A stretch of 64,000 nt of DNA from Coccinella septempunctata (Eukaryota; Arthropoda; Insecta; Coleoptera; Coccinellidae): assembly GCF_907165205.1 (NCBI RefSeq), contig NC_058190.1:5464001-5528000 (forward strand), read 5' to 3'. Made by a program: the position numbers and the translations under genes. Position 1 is the first letter of the stretch. Each line of letters starts with the position of its first letter. The notes under the pieces were generated by a model. It was not told the origin of the DNA and did no database searches. It saw only the letters and a list, made by a program, of their open reading frames with translations. This document shows, piece after piece, positions 42,986 to 52,339 of this stretch.

Positions 42986-43478
42986 ATATATTTATATATA
43001 CACAACATGTTTTTAGGACTATTGAGCAGCAATTTATATCCTGAATCAAGTATCATTGGTGCTACAAGATAATTATGAGAATGTGTGTAGTGTACATTTC
43101 TCCGATTAAAGCCTTTATTACTTAATCAATGATGCAAAATCAAAAGAATTGTTAATTACATAACAAGTATCCTTAGATCATTCAATTTTTGAAATTGTGC
43201 AGTTGTTGAATATTTTAACTGGTATATTGCAGTTCAAGACAGTATTTAAAGTTGATATTCCTGGTATGTTGTGATGTGTTTCATTCATGGATAGCGCTTG
43301 ATTGAAACATAATGAAGAAATGGAAGGCTGGTTGTTATCATGCATTAGATGTTGGGAAGTTATATTGATTTCCTGTCTTCCAATTGTGAATTCTTAATTA
43401 TTATTTATTGCCGAAGTAGAAGGCATATTGAGGAGTGGAGCATTCTTGTTGAGTTTGGTTGAAAGAGTTTTTGAAATA

Positions 43479-44369
43479 TCAAATTTTTTTGAGAGACGCA
43501 TCAACATATCCTTCAGCAACTGCTGAACTCTTCCATCCTCCATGCCTTTTTAATGCCATCAAATCTTCTCCTCTGTTGGCTAGATGGGAAGCTGAGCTTC
43601 TACGGAAGCGATGGCCTACATATAGTTCTGGATCAGGCAAGTTTAAGAAATTGGCAATTTGTTTTGACATTCCACCTATCTTATTCATGCCAATAGGTTG
43701 CACTGCGCATTTTCCAGCCTTAAAATTTATAAAGAAACGATTATGATTTGTATGTGATGGTCTCAGTTTATAGTATTCTTTAAGAAGACTCAACCAGAAT
43801 GGTTCCGAAATGATAAATTGCCTGGGACTATAAGTTTTTGTATTTGGTATGGTGACTTAAATACAAGCGTCCTTGAATTCTATGTCTTGAACCTTCATAT
43901 TGCAGAGCTCTATCTACCCTTCTGCAATATCAGATTAATACTACCTGAAAATGGTTATGTGATATTAAGTGTACATAGAACAGGATTATATATTATTGTT
44001 AACTTCAAATCCAAATAAGTATTATCTGACGCCTTCTTCAAAAATTTTTTGATTTGTTCGAAATCAAAAACTTTTGATTTCTTCGGTTCATATTCTTTAG
44101 AAAATCCTTTCAATAAGCATTGCAATTCAATAAATTTTGGAATATCAATGCTGTGTTGTAGGTACATTGAGCATACTGCGTAGCATTGAATAAGTTCTCC
44201 ATAATGTAGAACTGTGATATGTCCTACTCAAATGTTCAAAATATGCTAATAAAACATTTTCATATTCTTTTTCATACAGGGCTTTGGTTTTTTGTGGTAT
44301 TAATTCATTTGAGGCATTATTCGCAATTTCTCTCAATTCTGGTGGTGTTAAATCAATTTTTTCACACAT
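43479..44369 (-). pseudogene. Crypton tyrosine recombinase, fragmented
   Basis: Minus strand: LIPQKTKALYEKEYENVLLAY and LWRTYSMLRSML (N-terminal SAM-like domain), DIPKFIELQCLLKGFSKEYE, PKKSKVFDFEQIKKFL, then a decayed stretch where the first catalytic Arg should be. An open frame 43793-43479 follows with GHRFRRSSASHLANRGED, LKRHGGWKSSAVAEGYVD: the His-x-x-Arg, HGGW and nucleophile Tyr boxes. Insect Crypton DNA transposons encode such proteins. Frameshifts separate the parts; termini were not identified. Confidence 0.82.
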
Positions 44370-44419
44370 TTTTCACGAATTTAATACGTAATTATAAATT
44401 TCTTCAAAATTAAAATTCG

Positions 44420-44575
44420 TAATCTGTCAGTTTTCGTAACAGTCACAACAACTGCATTACTCTCAATCACTTCATAGATTTTAATAATTTAAAAATTCTA
44501 CTTGAAGGAGATAAAGGTAAACGTTTAGATCTTTTAGAAATCCTAGAAATATCTTCTGTCTCCGATTTTAACATG
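44420..44575 (+). pseudogene. Possible Penelope-like fragment
   Basis: A short plus-strand stretch LEGDKGKRLDLLEILEIS resembles the linker between RT and GIY-YIG in Penelope-like elements. About 35 codons only; weak. Confidence 0.3.
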
Positions 44576-44639
44576 TGCTATTTGATTATTATATGATTGT
44601 GTTCTTTCTGTATTTATGTATTCAGTTTTGAAAATGGAA

Positions 44640-45480
44640 TAAAACCCGAAAGACGCGTGTCAACAAATATTTTAATTGAAAATTGTGAAAATAGGTCAAG
44701 TGTTTTCTTCTCTTCGTTTTTATCTAATTCAACTGCGCTTGAAGTGGGAAAATTTGAGGAAGAGTGTCCGAAAACATGCTGCAAACATGAGGAATAGCCG
44801 TTTTAAGGTTAGTGAATTGAAAATAATCATTTTCTTAACAAATATTTTGGACAATTATCATATGTTTTTTGTTTTATATGATAATAATCTTTTTCAGACG
44901 GGAGGTGGGAAGGACTACTTCCACCAGATGAAGTTTTAGATAAAGTAGCGTCTCTATTGGGGACCACATGCGAGGGACTTCCCACCAATTTTGGTGGGGA
45001 TGCCCTTTGTGAAATTCCTGTTGTGCCCTCTACTTCCAATATGCAGGAGCAAGTAGAGGAAGAAGAAGATAAAGCTACGGCAGCAGAGGAAAATTCTGAA
45101 ATACAAGTGCCTCCTTCAACACCAAGTATAAAGAAAAATAAATTCCTCTTGCATAGAGCAAGTGGAATTAAACAAGCTCGTATTTTTTATATTCATGACC
45201 ATTATGAAAGAGATATTGATGCATATAAAGCAGTACTTTATTATCTTTATGCACAAAAAATTTTGATTTATAGTTAAAAAAAAAACAGGAATTGGAAATC
45301 GAAAGAATGGAGGCTAAAATTAAGAGAGACATAGCTGTGGCAGAATACTTGACAGCAAAAAAAGGAGAGTTGATGCAGAGATGGAGGAGAAAGATGTACT
45401 CGTGGCATAGCTCAAAGCCGAATTACAAAAGGCCAATATGGAAAATGAAAGAATGAAAAATTCGTTAAATTTTCCAGTAG
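44640..45480 (+). pseudogene. Harbinger accessory protein, Myb/SANT-like
   Basis: Exon ending RLKWENLRKSVRKHA..SRFK at 44807, a 90-bp GT-AG intron (to 44897), then TGGGKD. After a 1-nt shift come LPPDEVLDKVASLLGTTCEG and LPTNFGGDALCEIPVVPST, an acidic linker and a charged coiled-coil tail (ELEIERMEAKIKRDIAVAEY). The TGGG and LLG..EGLP motifs are characteristic of the DNA-binding partner needed for Harbinger nuclear import and end recognition. Frames shift near 44905 and 45275. It converges on the transposase at 45777-46232. Confidence 0.72.
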
Positions 45481-45776
45481 AAAATAATTAAGAAGTTGTA
45501 AATAATGTTAACTTTTTAGTAAACCATTTTACAATTTCGTTGAAATAAAATGCATTCAATAACACGTTGCTTTATAAATAGCCGCAAAATTCAGTATCTT
45601 TAATATATTATTGTTATTGGATTTTTGTTCGAGGCTGCTACTGCACGAAGGCACGTACTACTAGCGATCAGCAACAGTAACGGCCATAAAAATCCCAACA
45701 AGCACTGATACAACAAAAATATTTAGCTCAAACATTTTATTAACTTTCTAGTTATGACAAAGGGAACATTATAGAA

Positions 45777-46232
45777 TTATAGAGTAGAAAACCAACTATA
45801 TACAAGGGTTTTTCTCTCTGCTGCATCACTCGATGGTGAATGAATTATCTCCTCATCAATATTTATCTCATCATTTGGAATATGCACTTCTGCATCAACT
45901 TCTTCCAAATTGTGACATCTGGCGATATTATAAAGTACACTTGTAGCTATAATTACAGCTTGTATGTTTTCAAGCTTCAACCTCATCTTCAATGCCAATG
46001 CAGGAAATCTGCTCTTCAAACTCCAATACACCTGGAAAAGTAATTGTCTTGAAGATTTCATCTTCAAATATGGATTGATTAAATCCAATAATTCCCTCAC
46101 AGCACTTTTGCTCAGTCGAAATCTATATGTGAACTCGTAATTATTCAAAACAATCGTATAATCCACTCGTGCTTTATAAACTTTTTGTATAAAGTTTTCT
46201 TTCCGATTCACTTTCTTCATCAAACTCATCAA
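45777..46232 (-). pseudogene. Harbinger transposase with internal deletion
   Basis: 151 open codons. The N-terminal helix YRFRLSKSAVRELLDLINPY runs directly into the C-terminal VYWSLKSRFPALALKMRLKL and VIIATSVLYNIARCHNLEE. The whole catalytic core between them is deleted in frame. It forms a tail-to-tail pair with the SANT-like gene at 44640-45480. Confidence 0.78.
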
Positions 46233-46234
46233 TC

Positions 46235-46655
46235 GAAGTTAATTACAAGACAATCAATTAATTCAATTGTCAAGAAAGCACCACTGAAATGCACCCTGAT
46301 AACAATTTCCAACGCTTATCTCTACCCCTTACTGCTCGAACTCGACAGATCAAAAAACTGAACTACCGGAGATACTTTTTACAATCATGGTTTACTTCAA
46401 ATTTCTTTGAAACGCAGGTAGGCGCATATATAATGAAAGTTCCTATCTCTGGTTGTCTATCTGACCTCATTTCAGAGGAAGGGATAGATCGCTGGGGCCA
46501 GTAAGAATCGCTTTCTGCAGATAGAATATTGAAACGTAAACAAGCACAAGATGACAGATTGGTCTATCCCTAGTATCTATCTATCCACCGTTTTGATGGA
46601 TAGATAGGTTATTGAAAACGTCCGTTAGTCAAAGTTCTACAATAGCAGAGATCTG
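46235..46655. other. Noncoding
   Basis: No gene recognised. A short palindrome (CTATCTATCCA .. TGGATAGATAG) lies at about 46573-46609. Confidence 0.4.
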
Positions 46656-46659
46656 GTGA

Positions 46660-49168
46660 ACAGGTAGACTTACCGTATTTCAAACTCAAAATTAATGAAT
46701 CGAATAAATGGGTGAGTTATGTTGAGACTATTAAGCATGAAGTAGGGTGGTCTGATGTTCAAACCTTGGCAAGGATTGGCCGATTTTTATTGAATGAAGC
46801 GAAAAGATGGTTTGAACGTTGGAATCCCGACAACAGAGATGGGGCTACTTTCTGTATCGATTTCATCGAAGCATTTCCTCCGAAAAGGAATCTTGGCCGT
46901 ATGTTGGACGAGGCAGTTAAATTCTCAAGTGCTTGTCTAAACACTTATGGAACTTATGTGCATTAGAAGTCAACTTTATTAAATAAATTTACGCGCTAAC
47001 TGGAGTGAAGGGGATCGAGTAGAATTGATTGTTCATGGAATTTCAGAGCTTGAGATACGAAATGCCGCAATGAATGCTAACTGTCGCACTATTTCCGAGT
47101 TGTTAGTTTTCTTGTCATCTTTCGTCAAACCTTCACGATATAACGATGGACAGCAACGAATGATTGATTATGAATCTCCTCTCAAAAGGAAATATCCTTT
47201 ATCCGACAAAAAAGGAAGCAGTTCCAAAATTTCAAAGAAGTGTTACCACTGTGGTAAAATAGGACATGTTCGAGCAAATTGTCGTGTTAAAGACAATCAG
47301 GTAACAAAAGTTTTCCAGTTAGTGACCAAGGTGTTCGGTGTTCCTAGTACATCTCAAAATCAAGAAAGTTGTCCTTTTTGTGCTAAGAAGGGTCATAATA
47401 TTTCATATTGTTTTACAAAAGCTGCCATCGAAAAACGTCCTAGTATCAAATTGTGTTCCACAGGGAAACCTGCCGGCTCAACAAAGTTTTTCATCGATGG
47501 TCATCAATTTTGGGCCTTAATTAATACTGGGGTCGACCTTTCCCTTATTTCAGACAAGTACACTCATTTATTCCAAAATAAAGTAACCGGATGTAATATA
47601 ATTTTGAAATGACTTTAATGTAACCATTGAAGCAACAAAGAAATTTGTTGGTTTCACAAACATCTCTGATGTGAATATTCCAGTTACTTACGTTTTTGTA
47701 TCTGCCAAGAGTCATGATTACGATGTTTTGATTGGACGTAATATTTTCGAAGATCAGAGACTTGTTACCATTACGGATCATTAAGGATCGCGCATCGTAC
47801 GTAGTGAGTTGCCTGGAATTAACCGGGTTTCTGAGAGTTTCGATTCTGAAATAACTGAGATTACCTGCTGAGTACCGAGATGATCTCCAAATTATTCTTC
47901 GAGATTTTAGTGGCATGATAACTACTGGAAATAAAGTAGGCGCGGTCAACAATGCGAGTCTTCAGGTACGCCTATCAGAAGATACGGTAGTCGCCCGTAA
48001 AATCCTTATCGACTATCCGCTACCGAAAGGGAAGCTGTTCGTGAAATCACAAACGATTTGATGGCGAACAACATTATACGGCCTATATTTTGGTGAGAAA
48101 AAAGGATACATCCCTCAGAATGCGCGTCGACTATCGTGAACTTAACCGAATTACTATTAAAGATCGTTTTCCATTGCCATTAATTGAGGATCAGTTGGAT
48201 AGGTTAGGAAAAGGATGTTATTTCACATCTTTGAATATGGCTTCCGGTTTCCACCCCACCAAATACCGATGCATGAAGAATCCATTCCGAAGAGTGCTTT
48301 TGTGACACCTGATGGTCATTTCGAATACCTTCGTATGCCCTTCGATCTAACCAACGCACCGGCTATATTCCAGAAGGCTGTCAATCGAGCCCTTGAAAAT
48401 TTGAAAGATTCTATCGCATTGGTTTATGTGGACGATATTCTCATTCCTTGTGCTACTTCGGAAGAAGGTCTTACAAAGTTAAGACTTGTCCTGGAAGCAC
48501 TTAGTTCTGCTGGTTTTTCTCTGAACATAAAAAAGCCACTACCAGGGAAAGCCAAGGTCGAAGCGCTAATGAAGTCGTCAGTTCCAACAAATGTCAAGCA
48601 AGTTCGTCAATTTATGGGTTTCGCAGGGTATTTCAGGAAGTTTGTCCCAGAATTCGCTAATAAAACGGCATGTATAACTCGCCTGACGAAACAAGGAATT
48701 CCCTTCCAATGGGGAGAAGAGCAGGAGGAAGCAAGAAAATATGTCATTGATCATCTAACATCAAGGCCTCTGCTAGTTGTTTATGATCCAGAAGCACCCA
48801 CAGAGCTGCACACCGATGCTAGCAGTATTGGAAATGGTGCCATACTTATACAAAAACATGAAATCCAGCCAAAGGTTGTAGCTTATTTCAGTAAAAGGAC
48901 AACAGACAGTGAATCGAAGTATCACTCATACGAGTTAGAAACTCTGGCAATAGTGCAAACACTTAAACACTTTAGAACTTATTTGCTTGGGATCAAATTC
49001 TTCATAGTCACAGATTGCAATTCCGTTAAGGCAACAGCTACTAAAAAGGATCTTATTCCTCGAATAGCCCGTTGGTGGGTCTACCTTCGAGATTTCGATT
49101 TCGAGATAACATACCGTAAAGGAAGCAACCTTCCACATGTAGATTATCTGATTATCCTGTAAACACAA
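46660..49168 (+). pseudogene. Gypsy retrotransposon gag-protease-RT-RNase H, decayed
   Basis: Gag: ARIGRFLLNEAKRWFERWNP, later two zinc knuckles CYHCGKIGHVRANC and CPFCAKKGHNISYC. Protease: WALINTGVDLSLIS, where the catalytic DTG is NTG. RT: VDYRELNRITIKDRFPLP, FTSLNMASGFH, then another frame with VTPDGHFEYLRMPF and LVYVDDILI (VDD catalytic). RNase H: LHTDASSIGNGAIL and the tail RDFDFEITYRKGS. At least four frameshifts, and an in-frame deletion after LNIKK. Cut at 49168 by the Copia; it resumes at 52062-52215 on the far side. Confidence 0.88.
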
Positions 49169-49365
49169 TGTTGAAGAAAGAAAACAATTCTGATTTCTGT
49201 GGTCATTTCTTTATTCTATGCTCATGTATGGCATGCGTAGATCAATACAAGTAGTAGAAATAAATAATTAATTAATGGAAGTACATTATACGTTGCTTTC
49301 TTTATTACAATAAATTACTTAAAATCTAAACTAGAATCTTTTGATTTATACCACGGAGAACAACA
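49169..49365 (+). repeat. Copia 5' LTR
   Basis: 197 bp, TGTTGAAG...GAACAACA, preceded by CACAA (49164-49168) and followed by the primer-binding site GGTTATGGGCCCAG (49366). Nearly identical to 51864-52061. Confidence 0.9.
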
Positions 49366-49469
49366 GGTTATGGGCCCAGTAAGCCAGTTATAAATCAAAA
49401 GTGGAAAACAATCTCTGAAAAGGTAAACAGCCCAATCGACTCCACGAAAGAAAGTTCTGGAACACCAAG

Positions 49470-50636
49470 ATGGCCACTCCTAGTGCTCTGATAAATGTGA
49501 AGCCGTTCGATGGAAACTCATTTTCGAACTGGGAATTTCGAATAAGACTACTATTGGAGCATTATGAAGTTTTGGAAGCCCTGGAAATGGAACCCTCAAG
49601 TGATTCGACGAGATTGGCAGAATTCAAGAAGAAAGATACGAAAGCAAGGAACATAATAGTACAATGTCTTGCGGATAACATACTGGACATGATAAAAAGC
49701 AAGAAATATGCGAAGGAAATAATGTCAGAGTTGCAAGAAACGTACTCCCGAAAAGGAATAAGTAATTTGGTGCAATGTCAAAGTAAATTGAGGAATATGA
49801 AGTTTTTAGAAAAACAATCCTTGAATGATTCCATTATAGAATTTGAAAAGACTATAATGGAAATAAAAAGTTGTGGTGGTACGATAGAAACCACAGAAGT
49901 GGTAACACAGCTGTTGTCTGCAATGCCAGAATCATACCAACCAGTGGTCACAGCAATTGACATTCTATTTACACAAAATCCCGCAGGAATAACCTTAGAT
50001 CTAGTTAAAAAGAAACTTCTGAATGAAGAGGGAAGACAGAGGAAAGAAACAAACAATAATAGTGATTCTCCACAAACATTTCTTGGTTGGAAAAAGAACA
50101 CTGAATACAGAAATAGGTATAGTAAAACCGAGAATAAAACCAACAAAAATAAACAAGTCAATTTTCCATTCAAATGTTATAATTGTGGTTTGAAAGGACA
50201 TAAGAGGTCGGAATGTACTAGAAATAAAAATAGAAATGAATGTCATGCAGCAAAAGAAGATGAGATTGCTTTCATTACCTCGAGTGAAAATTATGAGAAA
50301 GCAAATCATGATGATGTAATGATAAAGTTCATTATTGACAGTGGTGCATCAAACCACTCGATATGTCAAGCACTAGAAAAGCATCTAATAAATGTGAAGG
50401 ATGTATACCACAGTATTCATGTTGCTAAACTAGGAGAAACAGTGGAAGCTCGAAGAGAAGGTGACTTGAAAGTTTTAACACAGGAAGGAAGGACAATAAC
50501 ACTCAAGAATGTACTAGTATGCTCAAAACTTTCACACAATCTATTATCGGTAAGAAGAATCGAGGAAAAGGGATTTGAAGTCAACTTCAAAAATGGAATT
50601 GTTAAAATAAATTCATCAAAAGGAACTATATACTAA
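49470..50636 (+). CDS. Copia gag-protease, open 388 codons
   Basis: MATPSALINVKPFDGNSFSN start, gag body (LQETYSRKGISNLVQCQSKL, LSAMPESYQPV), zinc knuckle CYNCGLKGHKRSEC, protease FIIDSGASNHSI and VLVCSKLSHNLLSVRRIEEK. No internal stops, unlike the other Copia pieces here, so it is the youngest copy. It stops just before the MITE by a small shift near 50632. Confidence 0.9.
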   Translation: MATPSALINVKPFDGNSFSNWEFRIRLLLEHYEVLEALEMEPSSDSTRLAEFKKKDTKARNIIVQCLADNILDMIKSKKYAKEIMSELQETYSRKGISNLVQCQSKLRNMKFLEKQSLNDSIIEFEKTIMEIKSCGGTIETTEVVTQLLSAMPESYQPVVTAIDILFTQNPAGITLDLVKKKLLNEEGRQRKETNNNSDSPQTFLGWKKNTEYRNRYSKTENKTNKNKQVNFPFKCYNCGLKGHKRSECTRNKNRNECHAAKEDEIAFITSSENYEKANHDDVMIKFIIDSGASNHSICQALEKHLINVKDVYHSIHVAKLGETVEARREGDLKVLTQEGRTITLKNVLVCSKLSHNLLSVRRIEEKGFEVNFKNGIVKINSSKGTIY

Positions 50637-50679
50637 AATTCAATCTTATTGGTTATGAAGCAAATTTGATAGATACCGA

Positions 50680-50816
50680 CATGGGCGCCCGCAGAAATTT
50701 TTCTCAGGGGGGGCAAAATATCATCTACGATTAGTTTTACTGAAAGAAAAATTTCTCTAACGGTGTCTATCAGAATCGCAGGGGGGGGCGTGCCCCCCCC
50801 CCTGCGGGCGCCCATG
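50680..50816. mobile_element. 137-bp MITE, hAT-like (copy 2)
   Basis: Same family as 1297-1431, same 15-bp termini. Exact 8-bp duplication GATACCGA (50672-50679, 50817-50824). Confidence 0.9.
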
Positions 50817-50824
50817 GATACCGA

Positions 50825-51818
50825 ACAAAATATATGGCATCGAAGAATGGGTCACTCATCAAAGTATCCAAGTAAATCTATCTGTGATATATGCCTGCAA
50901 GGGAAACAATGTCAGAAGCCATACAAAGACATTTTGGAAGACAGAAAGGCAAAATTTTTATTGGAAGTTGTTTCAATAGATGTCTGTGGACCAATCAATC
51001 CTACATCTCACAGTGGTAAAAGATATTTTGTCACATTTATTGATCATTTTTCTCATTTTACAGTATGCTACTTCCTAATGAACAAGTATGAAGTATACGA
51101 CAAATTTTAATGCTATATTGCCATGATTGAAAACAAATTTGGAAGAAGAATGGAAAGACTCAGGTGTGATAATGGAGGAGAGTATATTTCGAAGGAAATG
51201 AAAAACTTCTGTTCGGAAAAAGGAATACACATACAGTATACAGTCAGTCATACACCTCAGCAGAATGGCGTTGCTGAGCGCATGAATAGAACCATTATGG
51301 AAAAGGCAAGATGATGATGATGCAAAACTATCCAAGGAATTCTGGGAAGAGGCTGTTGGGACAGCTATTTATTTAATCAATCGAACAAAAACCTCTACGA
51401 TAACATGTAAAAAGACTCCAGCTGAAATATGGTATAATAGAATATCAAATATGGATAAAATAAGGGTATTTGGTTGTGATGCTTACATGCATATACCTAA
51501 GGAAGATAGAACCGGTAAGTTGGATTCAAAAAGTAAAAAATTAATTTTTGTAGGATATACTGACAACGGATATCGCCTATGGGATGCAGCAAAAGGAAAA
51601 ATTGTGACCGCAAGGAATGTAGTATTCAATGAATTCAGTAAAGATGAGAAAGAACCAGAAGACGTCAATATTTACATACAGGATGATGTAGAAACTCATG
51701 AAAAAGATACAGATGAACCTTTAAAAAATTTAGAAACAGAAGAAAATCGAAGTAAGAGAAAAATTGATATGCCAAAAAGATATGAAGACTATGACATGTC
51801 CCATCTGACTGCTTTGGT
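50825..51818 (+). pseudogene. Copia integrase
   Basis: IWHRRMGHSS and CDICLQGKQCQKP (HHCC finger), VSIDVCGPI (first Asp), a stop at 51110, RLRCDNGGEYISKEM (second Asp), HTPQQNGVAERMNRT (Glu), a stop at 51314, then MDKIRVFGCDAYMHIP and KLIFVGYTDNGYRLWD, the post-integrase domain. Three broken frames. Confidence 0.88.
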
Positions 51819-51863
51819 AGCAACCTTCCACATGTAGATTATCTGATTATCCTGTAAACACAA
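51819..51863 (+). repeat. Duplicate of the Gypsy flank inside the Copia
   Basis: About 44 bp identical to Gypsy sequence 49125-49168 (GCAACCTTCCACATGTAGAT...CACAA), including the target site. It places a third copy of CACAA before the right LTR. Confidence 0.9.
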
Positions 51864-52061
51864 TGTTGAAGAAAGAAAACAATTCTGATTTCTGTGGTCA
51901 TTTCTTTATTCTATACTTATGTATGACATGCGTAGATCAATACAAGTAGTAGAAATAAAATAATTAATTAATGGAAGTACATTATACGTTGCATTCTTTA
52001 TTACAATAAATTACTTAAAATCTAAACTAGAATCTTTTGATTTATACCACGGAGAACAACA
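51864..52061 (+). repeat. Right Copia LTR
   Basis: 198 bp, about five differences from the left LTR. Flanked by CACAA on both sides (51859-51863, 52062-52066). Confidence 0.9.
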
Positions 52062-52215
52062 CACAATACGTCGAGTTTCGCACAATAACTGGGCTTACAT
52101 TGAACAGAAGGGAAACGAGGAAGTTCAAAACTTGTTGAAACAGCTGAGGAATGGAGATCTCGACTCTAACCAATACACTGAAAATGATGGAATGTTGTCC
52201 ATTGTATGTATGTCA
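52062..52215 (+). pseudogene. Gypsy spacer downstream of RNase H (continuation)
   Basis: Encodes HNNWAYIEQKGNEEVQNLLK, RNGDLDSNQY, the region between RNase H and integrase. Integrase is lost. Confidence 0.75.
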
Positions 52216-52339
52216 TTTTGTAGAAATGTAAACAAAAAACAATGAAAAATCATAATTTATCATAAAGTAGGAATTTAACGTCTATTTATATAACCTCGGA
52301 CCAAATGTGAGCTTTCTATTCTTGCCCAGCCAATATCGC

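Larger units (their letters stand above)
42143..43440. other. Noncoding with small inverted-repeat elements
   Basis: AT-rich; no gene recognised. A perfect 19-bp hairpin and a MITE-like inverted repeat are listed separately. Confidence 0.5.
49366..51818 (+). mobile_element. Copia internal region lacking RT/RNase H
   Basis: It runs from the primer-binding site through gag, protease and integrase to about residue LTALVA, then jumps at 51819 to a copy of the Gypsy flank. RT and RNase H are absent. The element is nested in Gypsy. Confidence 0.85.
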
